A model generated the notes under the pieces. The model was not told the DNA's origin. It saw only the letters and a list, made by a program, of their open reading frames with translations, and made no database searches. 64,000 nt of DNA from Pseudomonas asturiensis (GTDB taxonomy: Bacteria; Pseudomonadota; Gammaproteobacteria; Pseudomonadales; Pseudomonadaceae), in NCBI RefSeq assembly GCF_900143095.1, contig NZ_FRDA01000001.1:62001-126000 (forward strand), given 5' to 3'. Position numbers and translations under genes: made by a program. Of this stretch, positions 35,980-43,448 are shown one piece after another (within the stretch, counting starts at the first letter, position 1; each line of letters opens with the position of its first letter).

Positions 35980-36131
35980 TGTGCGCCTCCAGAGTTTTCT
36001 TTGTAGTAGGCCCGGAACAGGTCTTCGAAAAGATCAGTGAAGGCTTTGCTAATGCTGTCCTTTTGGTCGTTCGTGAGGGAAGACCATATCTGCAGCAGTG
36101 TCTTGAATATGTTGACGAGAATGTCGAGCAT
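35976..36131 (-). CDS. 51-residue hypothetical protein, coupled to the next gene
   Basis: A small gene with ATG at 36131 behind CAAGGAACG. The protein is MLDILVNIFKTLLQIW followed by SSLTNDQKDSISKAF and TDLFEDLFRAYYKENS, i.e. an amphipathic N-terminal helix and a charged second helix. Its stop overlaps the start of the 95-residue gene, which argues strongly that both are real and co-expressed. It is too short for standard gene finders. Confidence 0.6.
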   Translation of the reverse strand: MLDILVNIFKTLLQIWSSLTNDQKDSISKAFTDLFEDLFRAYYKENSGGAQ

Positions 36132-36270
36132 TAAACGTTCCTTGTTGGGTGTTGTGCAGAGCGCTCGCTAAGTGAGCAGCCCTATGGTGAGCATAGTTCG
36201 CGGCGATTTCCCCCTGAGTTGAACTTAGGGCCTCACATCGAACCCGCGTCACTTCGCTTGTTCGCTGTAT

Positions 36271-36297
36271 AGGGGTGTGAATCGGATTCCCACCCCT
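36271..36297 (-). terminator. Possible terminator of higBA
   Basis: AGGGGTG / CACCCCT with a 13-base loop, 34 bases beyond the higA stop on the minus strand. The T run is weak. Confidence 0.4.
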
Positions 36298-36330
36298 AAC
36301 CAAAAGTTAGGCCGTCTGCAGGACTCCGAA

Positions 36331-36702
36331 TCAAGCTGCCCTGACTGGCTTGATAAGGCTTTCGGCCGGAATTCCGAACATGTCGTGCAGCCTCCAGATC
36401 ATAGGCAGAGTCAGCGAGCGCTTACGATTCAGCACTTCATAGACGCGATTGGTCTTGCCTATGGCTGGCGCAAGGTCGGCGGCAGTCAGCCCTGATTGCT
36501 CCATGCGGAATTTGATCGCCTCTATCGGATCAGGCAGGTCGACCGGGAAGTTCTTCGATTCGTAGGCCTCAATCAACGTGATCATGACCTCGAAAGCGTC
36601 TCCTTCTGCAGTGCCTGGCTCAGGCTCCTGCTCGAACAGCGGAGAAATCTCTCTCAGGGCTGCTCGGTATTCTTCATCAGTGCGGATTGGGCGGATGTTC
36701 AT
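36331..36702 (-). CDS. higA: HigA-type antitoxin (XRE HTH)
   Basis: A 123-residue protein of the HigA class found with HigB_toxin-family partners: an acidic N-terminal half (ALREISPLFEQEPEPGTAEGDAFEVMITLIEAYE) that wraps the toxin, then DPIEAIKFRMEQSGLTAADLAPAIGKTNRVYEVLNRKRSLTLPMIWRL, a helix-turn-helix. It starts 5 bases after the toxin stop. It should neutralise HigB and repress the operon through the palindrome at 37023. Confidence 0.88.
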   Translation of the reverse strand: MNIRPIRTDEEYRAALREISPLFEQEPEPGTAEGDAFEVMITLIEAYESKNFPVDLPDPIEAIKFRMEQSGLTAADLAPAIGKTNRVYEVLNRKRSLTLPMIWRLHDMFGIPAESLIKPVRAA

Positions 36703-36707
36703 GATGA

Positions 36708-37010
36708 TTACTCCATCTCCACGGTGTTTGCGTCGATCTTGTCGTACTCCACATGGGTTCCGACAAACTTGATGTAGACCGCGCCGAAACGGTAAGCAAT
36801 GGCGACCATTAGTCGGTAATCATTGCCTTTGATGTTGAAGACGACGCGGCGGCTTTTGAGGATGCTGGCATTACCGAACTGCGCCTTAATTACTTCGGGG
36901 CTGGCCCAGTTAGCCTTTTTCGCCTCGTCAGCCCATGCGCGTAAGTGCTGCTCGGAATCCGGGTGTTTCTCCCAGAAGGCTTTGAGGTGGCTGATGGCGA
37001 TAATTCTCAT
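36708..37010 (-). CDS. higB: HigB-type mRNA interferase toxin
   Basis: A 100-residue RelE-fold toxin: MRIIAISHLKAFWEKHPDSE, LRAWADEAKKANWASPEVIKAQF, RVVFNIKGNDYRLMVAIAYRFGAVYIKFVGTHVEYDKIDA. This matches the HigB_toxin family, which cleaves ribosome-bound mRNA. The start at 37010 is the only ATG that gives the normal N-terminus. The toxin gene precedes the antitoxin, the typical hig order. All expected regions are present, so the pair may be functional. Confidence 0.9.
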   Translation of the reverse strand: MRIIAISHLKAFWEKHPDSEQHLRAWADEAKKANWASPEVIKAQFGNASILKSRRVVFNIKGNDYRLMVAIAYRFGAVYIKFVGTHVEYDKIDANTVEME

Positions 37011-37022
37011 GGGTGAGAATGT

Positions 37023-37039
37023 AGTCCCAAGGTGGGACT
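37023..37039. promoter_or_regulatory. Palindromic operator upstream of higBA
   Basis: AGTCCCA AGG TGGGACT, a perfect seven-base inverted repeat starting 13 bases upstream of the higB start. It is the likely binding site of HigA for autoregulation. Confidence 0.7.
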
Positions 37040-37109
37040 TTTGCAAGCAATTACAAGCGACTGGTTGCGTATCAGTTTGGTTCGGTGTGAAAAGCCCAGG
37101 CTTGCCGGA

Positions 37110-37691
37110 CTACTCTTGAATTGCAGCAGACTCTGGATCAAGAACCTCAAGCAACATCCAGTCATGCGCTCTACGGGTGACCACGGTGCGGATCAGCGCC
37201 CGACCATCGTGTTCGGACACACTGCTGACCGGCTTCTTGCCAAGTGCCGGGTATAGGTCCTTGTTAAAACGGCACTGCAATTCAGCATTGCCATCTTTCC
37301 GCGGCATGCCATTCAACAGCCACGCCTTGGCCAGATCCTGGACGGTCAGCGTTTGCACCTTCGTCGTTTTTACTTGTTCGGCCTCTACATTAGCCGTGGC
37401 GTAAGCCTGTGCCTTGGCGGTTTTCTTTTGCTCGTTAGGATTGATCTGCTCATCAATGAGCGCCCTGGCCTGATTACGCGCCTTGCAGATGTCCGTCAGG
37501 GATTAGCGCGGCCAAGATCCGCAGGCGTACTCTTTATTCTGCTCGCCCCAGCGATACCGATAAAAAAAGCTGACCAACACACCGCCCTTGCGGACTGAGA
37601 TTCGACCGGCGAGATTGCCAGCCTCCCTGAGGATTCGGCCTGCCTCGTTGGCGGTCAGGGACTCGAGTTCTTCGATGGTGATTTTGGCCAT
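37110..37691 (-). pseudogene. P4-type tyrosine integrase, broken
   Basis: From the ATG at 37691 the frame reads AKITIEELESLTANEAGRIL ... FFYRYRWGEQNKEYACGSWPR, the arm-binding domain of P4-type integrases. It meets a TAA at 37503-37505, then continues in the same frame (SLTDICKARNQARALIDEQ ... LQCRFNKDLYPALGKKPVSS) to a stop at 37110. The central ALIRTVVTRR runs into an unrelated end, HDWMLLEVLDP. The catalytic domain with the Arg-His-Arg-Tyr residues is gone, so the gene is dead. It begins 163 bases from attR, as expected for the island integrase. Confidence 0.88.
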
Positions 37692-37853
37692 GAAACGGAC
37701 TCCCCTACTTTTACCTCCAAGAAAACGCCGGCTCTTGATGGACTTTACTGGGCGCTCGTAGAGCAGAACACCGCTGGAGCTCAAGTAAATATTCGCTTTT
37801 AAAAATCCAGAGTGAAATTTCGGAGTCTTTCAAGAAGTATGAAAAAGGAGATA

Positions 37854-37894
37854 GGGTGCCAGGGGTCGAGTGGTCGAATCACTCCGTCCCGACC
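37854..37894 (+). repeat. attR: second copy of the tRNA-Pro 3' end
   Basis: Matches 32539-32579 at 39 of 41 bases; the mismatches are at the seventh base (C for T) and in the T arm (GTGGTCG for GTGTTCG). It lies in the same orientation as the tRNA. The rest of the 340-base gap between the integrase and the LysR gene holds only this site and the hairpin at 37913. Confidence 0.88.
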
Positions 37895-37912
37895 CTGTTT
37901 TTCAATGACTTG

Positions 37913-37939
37913 GCCCAATCTGAAAAGGTTGGGCTTTTT
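37913..37939 (+). terminator. Terminator hairpin after attR
   Basis: GCCCAA / TTGGGC with a 10-base loop followed by TTTTT. It lies at the same distance after attR as the tRNA terminator after attL and is probably the original chromosomal tRNA terminator, now displaced. Confidence 0.75.
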
Positions 37940-38031
37940 CATGTCCAGCAAACGCCCGCCTTACTTCCGCGAATGTTCAGGATCTGATGAGCTCTGGTCT
38001 CAAGGACCGTGAGCGAGCCCATTCTTCGTTT

Positions 38032-38946
38032 CTACCCAAGAGACGTATGAAGCTGTTGGTGCAATTCATTTGAGCTCGATTTCATCTCATCAATAAAGGC
38101 CGTGGCGACTGGCGTCTGTGGCCTATACAGCGGTTTGATGAGGTTGACGGAAAAGGGTATCGAAATCGAAAACCGTCGCAAGCACACACCCTGATCGGCA
38201 AAACTCAAGGCCGTCAGAGGATTGATGATGCCGACCCCGACATTTTGCTGAACGAAGAAGCAGACGGCCGCTGCGCTATGGGTTTCTATGACGGTGCGAC
38301 ATTTTACCTGGGCGTCGGCAAGTATCTTGTCGAAGATGATCCGGTACGGATCCTGACTCGACAGGCTGACCATGTTGATACCGGCCATATCCAGAGGTGT
38401 AATCACTTTTTTGTCGCACAGCGGATGACCGGATGGCAGCACGCATACTTCGTCGCCTGTAAAAATGTTTTCACATCGAGTACCGGGCGGCGTTTCGCTG
38501 TTTTCAGTGAGCCCCAAGTCATACCGTTGGGCCGTCATCCATTCCTCGAGCAGCGGTGACTCCTGTGGGGTGATGTTGATGTTCACTTCTGGAAACGCGT
38601 TGATGAACCGACCACACACATAGGGCAGCAGGCTCTGCGAGAAGGCAGGCAAGCATGCGATCGTCAGGCTGCTCTGGAAATTCTTGATCGATTGCGCAGC
38701 ATTGTGGATGCGTTCGAGCCCGTAATAGGACGTTTTCACCTCCTCAAACAAGCTAAGTCCCTGGGTGGTTGGCTGCAAGCGCGCTTGCGTTCGTTCAAAC
38801 AACTTGAGCCCCAGGACATGCTCGAATCGTGCGATTTCACGGCTGACGGTCGGCTGTGAGGTTTTGAGCAATGCCGCGGCCTTCGTCACACTGCCCGTGG
38901 TCATGACTGCCCAGAATATTTCGACTTGCCTAAAACTGAATCTCAC
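38032..38946 (-). CDS. LysR-family regulator beside the hydrazine-type cluster
   Basis: A 304-residue LysR protein: helix-turn-helix RQVEIFWAVMTTGSVTKAAALLKTSQPTVSREIARFEHVLGLKLF (about residues 6-50), then a periplasmic-binding-protein-like effector domain. The HTH resembles regulators of amino-acid and opine catabolism (NocR/OccR-like) more than CbbR or CysB types. It is divergent from the monooxygenase gene, 315 bases away, so it is the natural candidate to control the cluster in response to an amino acid-like ligand. Confidence 0.9.
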   Translation of the reverse strand: MRFSFRQVEIFWAVMTTGSVTKAAALLKTSQPTVSREIARFEHVLGLKLFERTQARLQPTTQGLSLFEEVKTSYYGLERIHNAAQSIKNFQSSLTIACLPAFSQSLLPYVCGRFINAFPEVNINITPQESPLLEEWMTAQRYDLGLTENSETPPGTRCENIFTGDEVCVLPSGHPLCDKKVITPLDMAGINMVSLSSQDPYRIIFDKILADAQVKCRTVIETHSAAAVCFFVQQNVGVGIINPLTALSFADQGVCLRRFSISIPFSVNLIKPLYRPQTPVATAFIDEMKSSSNELHQQLHTSLG

Positions 38947-39261
38947 ACCATCCCCCCACGCAGATGCGACCTGAACCTATTGAAAACGCCAGCGAGCATA
39001 GCATGCGAAGCTGTTTCAGCCTCGTTTAGGTATATCAAGAATGAAAGACACCTGCCAAGAAATGATATTTTGAATATGACGGCTATGTGGCTAGACTGGC
39101 CCGACAAATAAATCTCTACCACTCGGCTCCCGGGATGTGCGATGCGGTGCCTGTTATTCAGTGGCGCCGCCAAGGCATCGGCATGCCTGCAAGAGTGAGT
39201 GAGAGACGGATCAAGTTTACCAATGGAATAACTGGAATCGACCCATGTGAGGGGTCAACTT
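38947..39261. other. Divergent promoter region of the biosynthetic cluster
   Basis: About 315 bases between the LysR gene and the monooxygenase gene. It is AT-richer than the core genes nearby and includes GCATAGCATGCGAAGC with the inner palindrome GCATGC, which might be part of a LysR site, but I cannot fix operator or promoter positions. No gene was seen. Confidence 0.4.
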
Positions 39262-40560
39262 ATGGACATGCATGATTTGGTCGGCATTGGTTTTGGTCCT
39301 TCGCATATTGGCTTGGCGGTCTCGCTTTATGAGGATTATAAAGAGGAGACTGAAGGCAAAAAGATCATGTTCTTTGAAGCCAAGAACAAGCATGGCTGGC
39401 ACCACCCCATGATGTTGCCCAGTGCCAAGATGCAAATTTCCTTCATGAAAGATCTTTGTTTTTTGCGTAACCCGAAAAGTCATTTCACCTTCGTGAACTA
39501 TTTACATGAACATCGCCGGCTGGGTTCTTTCGCCAACCTGCGGGACTTCAACCCCAGTCGCAAGGAGTTTGATGATTACTTGCGCTGGGTGGCCGGCCAT
39601 TTCAATCATGTCACGCGTTACTCGTCATGGGTTCAATCCGTTCTGCCTGTCAAAGAAGGTCATCAGGTCGTCGCCCTTGATGTCACCGTCAATGACATGC
39701 TGACGGGCAATATGCAGGTCGTCAGGACGCAAAACCTTGCCATTGCCATTGGTGGCGAACCGGCAATGCCGGTGGCGTGCGCCAGTCCACACGTCTTCCA
39801 TTCCTCGCAGTTGCTGGAAAAGCTGCCGGAGTACGATGAAAGCAAACCCTATCGGTTTCTGGTCGTAGGCTCCGGGCAAAGCGCGGCGGAGATCTATCAG
39901 CACCTGATAAGCCATTATCGTCATTCAGATGTACGGGTAGCGAGCAGTGGCATAGGGTTCAAGCAAGCCGATGACAGTGAGTACGTGAATGAGGTGTTTG
40001 ATAATGAAATGATCGATCGGATTTATTACCTGGATCCGGATAATCGGCAGGCATTGATTCGAAAACACTTCGACACCAATTACTCGGTTGCCGATCTGGC
40101 CCTTATCAAAAGCCTTTATCGTGAAGAGTACGAAGCCACGATTGGCGGGGATGTCGACCGCTTCGGCATGCTCAAGTTTAAAAGGCTCACCCATGTGGTC
40201 GAGCACAATAATGCGTTGTCCGTCACCCTGGTGTCGACGCTCAACGGTGAGCGTCAGGAATTGGAAGTGGATGTGGTTATTTGCGCGACCGGTTACAGCC
40301 GCAAGAACAATTTGGCTCTGTTGGACGCCCTCAAACCTTATTGGGCAGAGCCTGAGAGCCTACCGCGATTGAATCGTCATTACGCCTTGCAGATGAGTGA
40401 CACCTTCAAACCCAATATTTATATCCAGGGCATGTCGGAGCACACCCATGGGCTGAGCGATACATTGCTTTCGGTTATTTCACGACGGTCTCATGAAGTG
40501 GGTGGGGAGATCGTCAATACGCTGAGTAACAGGGTCATGCAGGGAGCGATTGCGTCGTGA
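39262..40560 (+). CDS. L-lysine/L-ornithine N-monooxygenase (SidA/IucD/PvdA family)
   Basis: A 432-residue flavin-dependent N-hydroxylase. FAD motif GIGFGPSHIGLA at residues 8-19, substrate-side HPMMLPSAKMQISFMKDL at 48-65, NADPH motif VVGSGQSAAE at 201-210 and the family signature CATGY at 341-345. These enzymes hydroxylate the side-chain amine of lysine or ornithine. Because a cupin-MetRS fusion and a glycine-oxidase-like enzyme are in the same cluster, I infer N6-hydroxylysine as product, as in the known hydrazinoacetate pathways, not a siderophore. Its stop overlaps the GTG of the exporter gene. Confidence 0.92.
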   Translation: MDMHDLVGIGFGPSHIGLAVSLYEDYKEETEGKKIMFFEAKNKHGWHHPMMLPSAKMQISFMKDLCFLRNPKSHFTFVNYLHEHRRLGSFANLRDFNPSRKEFDDYLRWVAGHFNHVTRYSSWVQSVLPVKEGHQVVALDVTVNDMLTGNMQVVRTQNLAIAIGGEPAMPVACASPHVFHSSQLLEKLPEYDESKPYRFLVVGSGQSAAEIYQHLISHYRHSDVRVASSGIGFKQADDSEYVNEVFDNEMIDRIYYLDPDNRQALIRKHFDTNYSVADLALIKSLYREEYEATIGGDVDRFGMLKFKRLTHVVEHNNALSVTLVSTLNGERQELEVDVVICATGYSRKNNLALLDALKPYWAEPESLPRLNRHYALQMSDTFKPNIYIQGMSEHTHGLSDTLLSVISRRSHEVGGEIVNTLSNRVMQGAIAS

Positions 40561-41729
40561 AAGTACCCAGAGAGCTGATCGTGTTTTTAGTCTGTTCCAC
40601 GGTCTACCGCTTGTTTTCCGGTGCACTGCTGGTTTCCCTGACATGGACCATTCTCAATCAGAATGAAGGCGGCTATTTGCCGTTGGCACTCGCGATTTTC
40701 TGCTCATTTATTCCGGCATTTGTTACGCCGATGATGATCAAGCGCCTGTCGGCCCGAATGAACGGACGCCAGATGAGCAGTGGGTTCCTGGTCTGTCTCG
40801 CAGGCCTTAGCCTGGTTGCCGGGGTGTGCCGTGATATCACGGTCGGACTGCTGATCACCAATCTGTTTGTGTGGCTGATATTCATGCTGCTGGAAGCCAG
40901 CCTGGACATGTGGTTTACCCAGGTTCAGCGCGGCATGGATGAAGCGACGGTCAGACGCATCAGCGGTGCGACCACGGCCACCAGCCAGGCGGCGCTGATG
41001 ATTGGCCCGTTATTGGCCGCCGGCCTGATGCCGATTCTGACCGGCATGGGGTTTTCTATTCTTCTGGGTGTCAGCTTTTTACTCGTCGCTGCGGTTTGCC
41101 ATACCCGAAACGGCACTGCCGTGCTTGAGGCCGGGGAGGGTGGTGCCTTGGTGGCGCCCGCGAAGCTTCCACTGACCTTGTTCATTCCGATGGTGTTGAT
41201 CTGGCCAATTCTTGGAGCGTTCAACTTCATGCTCCCGGTGTACGTGTCGAGCCATGGCTGGGCGCTATTTGAGCTGGGTGTACTGGACGCGGTATTCGGC
41301 ATGGGCATGGCATTGATCGGTGTACTGATCATTTTGGGTAATACCGGCCGTAACCTGTCGATCTTCCTGTCCGGGTTGATTGCACTTGCCGTCGCTGCCG
41401 CCCTGGTGTGGTTTCTGGTACCCGACACGCTTGTCCTCAAGGCCCTTAGCCTGCTGATCCTTGGCATGGCTTTTGGCGGCGCCCGGGTCCATATCCGCGC
41501 TGCGATTGCCTATCGCTACAGCGAGGCCGTCGTCGGCCTTTGTGTCAGCAAAGCGAATGCGCTGGCCACACCTGTGTTGTTGCTGATTCTGAGTCTGCAA
41601 CTGGCAATGATTGAAACTGCCTGGCTCGTACCTTTCCTGATGGTCACGCTGTCCATTGCGCTCTTGCTGCAGACCTCTGCGACTCGTTTCGCTCAAGGGC
41701 AGACGAGCGCGGCATCCGTCGGTGCCTGA
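40557..41729 (+). CDS. MFS transporter of the biosynthetic cluster
   Basis: A 390-residue protein with about 12 membrane segments (LIVFLVCSTVYRLFSGALLVSL first; LSIALLLQTSA near the end) and a central loop after residue 180. It starts with GTG inside the monooxygenase stop, so it is coupled to it. It most likely exports the cluster product or an intermediate, and so gives self-protection. The subfamily cannot be assigned by eye. Confidence 0.85.
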   Translation: MKVPRELIVFLVCSTVYRLFSGALLVSLTWTILNQNEGGYLPLALAIFCSFIPAFVTPMMIKRLSARMNGRQMSSGFLVCLAGLSLVAGVCRDITVGLLITNLFVWLIFMLLEASLDMWFTQVQRGMDEATVRRISGATTATSQAALMIGPLLAAGLMPILTGMGFSILLGVSFLLVAAVCHTRNGTAVLEAGEGGALVAPAKLPLTLFIPMVLIWPILGAFNFMLPVYVSSHGWALFELGVLDAVFGMGMALIGVLIILGNTGRNLSIFLSGLIALAVAAALVWFLVPDTLVLKALSLLILGMAFGGARVHIRAAIAYRYSEAVVGLCVSKANALATPVLLLILSLQLAMIETAWLVPFLMVTLSIALLLQTSATRFAQGQTSAASVGA

Positions 41730-41771
41730 TACAGGTCGCACCTTGTTTACGTAAAAGTTTGAGGACTCGAT

Positions 41772-43034
41772 ATGACGTTATCCAATCGTTACGCCTTGTT
41801 GATCGGTGCCGATTTGCCCATGAGGGAGCGGGCTGTACTGTGTACCGCGCGTGCGCTGGGCATGGCCGTTGTGGTGCTGGCCTACCCTGGCGAGGTTCTG
41901 GCGCAGCGGCGCAGGCCGGCAGCCAGCCTGGCCGACGACTACATCGTCAGCCCGTACCTGCTGGATCCGGTCCACGCGCTTGAGGCGGTCAAAGACTACG
42001 AACGCAAGACCGGTCTGACGCCTGCTGCTGTCATTCCGGTCAACGATTTCGTTCTGGAGGCTGGCGCGGCGATCGCAAAGCAATACTCAATACCGTTCCA
42101 CAGTGACGCGGTGATTCTGCGCTGTCGTGACAAGTTACTGATGAAGGCTGAACTGGAAAAAGCCGGGCTTAATGTAGCGCCGACCCTTGCCGTCAATGAG
42201 GGCACCGCCAGCTACGTCTTCAAAGACCAGGAAAAGGCCATTTTCAAACCCAGCGTCTTTGGTGGCAGCGGCGGGGTGCGTCTGGTGAGCAACTCGCAGG
42301 AGTTGCAAGTGGCGATTGATGACGCTGCGAAGCTGTTGCACAAGTACAAGGATATTCTCTACATCGATCCTGAGCGGATTCACCTGGAAGCCTTTCTCGA
42401 CAGTGAGCTGGAAGTCTCCGTCGAAGTCTATTGCAGACCCGACGAATGTAAGGCAGCGGCCGTCACCCACAAGCAACTGTCGCCACGACCTTACTTTGCT
42501 GAAATGGGCCATATCGTTCCTTATGCCGGGTTTGATTACGACGCTTTGTGCGAGACCGCCGAAAAGGCCTGTCGGGCGCTGGGCATAGAACGAGGGGTAT
42601 CCCATGTCGAGATCAAGATCGTTGAGGGCGTGCCTTTCATTATTGAGGTAGGCGCCCGGCCCGCAGGTGACCGCATTATCGATTTGGTCTATCGCTCGCT
42701 GGGTGTCGATCTTTATGCCCTGCACGCAAAAAGCTATTGCGATATCTGGGACGACATGCCCCTGATCAAACGTCGTGGCACGGCTGCCGTCGCTTTCCTG
42801 AAAGCGGCACCGGGAAAGATCACCTGTATCAATCCCGTTGTACTTCCCGAGGGTGTGCACGAACTGAGTCTTTACAAAGGCGTCGGAGATTTTTCCGCCA
42901 GGGATGCACAGAACTTCGAAACACGTGAAGGCCATGTGGAATGGTTTTGGCCGATTGAGCATCAGGACACACCTGACTTCATGTTTCAAACGGCCAGGCT
43001 CTCAGCCGATCTGTTTGAAATCGAACGAAACTGA
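41772..43034 (+). CDS. ATP-grasp ligase
   Basis: A 420-residue ATP-grasp enzyme: an N-terminal pre-grasp domain (RYALLIGADLPMRERAVLCTARALGM), the nucleotide-binding part with IFKPSVFGGSGGVRLV (about residues 156-171) and the metal-binding end HVEIKIVEGVPFIIEVGARPAGDRI (about 277-301), then a C-terminal lid. Such enzymes join a carboxylate to an amine through an acyl phosphate. In this cluster it may ligate a hydrazino acid or an amino acid to a partner. GAGGACTCG precedes the ATG. Confidence 0.9.
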   Translation: MTLSNRYALLIGADLPMRERAVLCTARALGMAVVVLAYPGEVLAQRRRPAASLADDYIVSPYLLDPVHALEAVKDYERKTGLTPAAVIPVNDFVLEAGAAIAKQYSIPFHSDAVILRCRDKLLMKAELEKAGLNVAPTLAVNEGTASYVFKDQEKAIFKPSVFGGSGGVRLVSNSQELQVAIDDAAKLLHKYKDILYIDPERIHLEAFLDSELEVSVEVYCRPDECKAAAVTHKQLSPRPYFAEMGHIVPYAGFDYDALCETAEKACRALGIERGVSHVEIKIVEGVPFIIEVGARPAGDRIIDLVYRSLGVDLYALHAKSYCDIWDDMPLIKRRGTAAVAFLKAAPGKITCINPVVLPEGVHELSLYKGVGDFSARDAQNFETREGHVEWFWPIEHQDTPDFMFQTARLSADLFEIERN

Positions 43035-43069
43035 ACCCTGCTCCGCCAGCGCCTTCACGAGATAACAGC

Positions 43070-43444
43070 ATGTTCGACAATCGCCACATTCGTTCGCTGG
43101 CCAACCCGGCCATGGAATTGATTGAGTACGTAACACCCTTGGAAAAGTGCACGCGGGGTCGTCCGGTGCAAACGTTTCACAAGCAGTTCGAGAGCGCCGA
43201 CCGGTTGTTTTCGGTAGGGATATGGGACTGCAGCGTGGGCAGTTTTACGGTGAATTTCACGGGGCATGAATTCGCCAGTCTGCTGGAGGGGCGGATCATG
43301 ATCGAAGACGAGCATGGCACCCAGGTGTTGTTTTTGCCCGGTATGCAACTGGTCTTTCCCGCAGGCTACAAGGGCGAGTGGAATGTACTGGAGCCCTCTC
43401 GAAAAGCCTACGTCTGGTACGAACTAAGCCCTCCGGCTCTTTGA
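43070..43444 (+). CDS. Single-domain cupin (cupin_3/DUF861-like)
   Basis: A 124-residue cupin: an N-terminal segment, then RLFSVGIWDCSVGSFTVNFTGHEFASLLEGRIMIEDEHGTQVLFLPGMQLVFPAGYKGEWNVLE in total form, i.e. a beta-barrel with a DUF861-like pattern (a Trp-Asp-Cys strand and FPAG before the second motif). Only one His is near the usual metal site, so it may bind a ligand without strong metal chelation. It lies 36 bases after the ATP-grasp gene. Function unknown, perhaps isomerase-like or substrate binding. Confidence 0.8.
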   Translation: MFDNRHIRSLANPAMELIEYVTPLEKCTRGRPVQTFHKQFESADRLFSVGIWDCSVGSFTVNFTGHEFASLLEGRIMIEDEHGTQVLFLPGMQLVFPAGYKGEWNVLEPSRKAYVWYELSPPAL

Positions 43445-43448
43445 ACGA

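Larger units (their letters stand above)
32539..37894. mobile_element. Decayed integrative element (genomic island) in tRNA-Pro
   Basis: The element is bounded by 41-bp copies of the tRNA-Pro 3' end and carries a broken P4-type integrase near its right end. The cargo is an IS21-family element, a truncated HNH-type gene, three small unknown genes and a HigB/HigA toxin-antitoxin pair. Both att copies are followed by a hairpin terminator of the same design, so the duplicated stretch probably included the tRNA terminator. With the integrase dead, it cannot move by itself. Confidence 0.8.

Noticed and set aside
37812-38012. 66-codon frame across attR
   Set aside because: It runs through the duplicated tRNA fragment and terminator, so it cannot be a real gene.
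39262-40560. The N-monooxygenase as part of a hydroxamate siderophore locus
   Set aside because: No peptide synthetase, IucA/IucC synthetase, acyltransferase or TonB receptor is nearby; the cupin-MetRS and oxidase partners fit hydrazine formation better.
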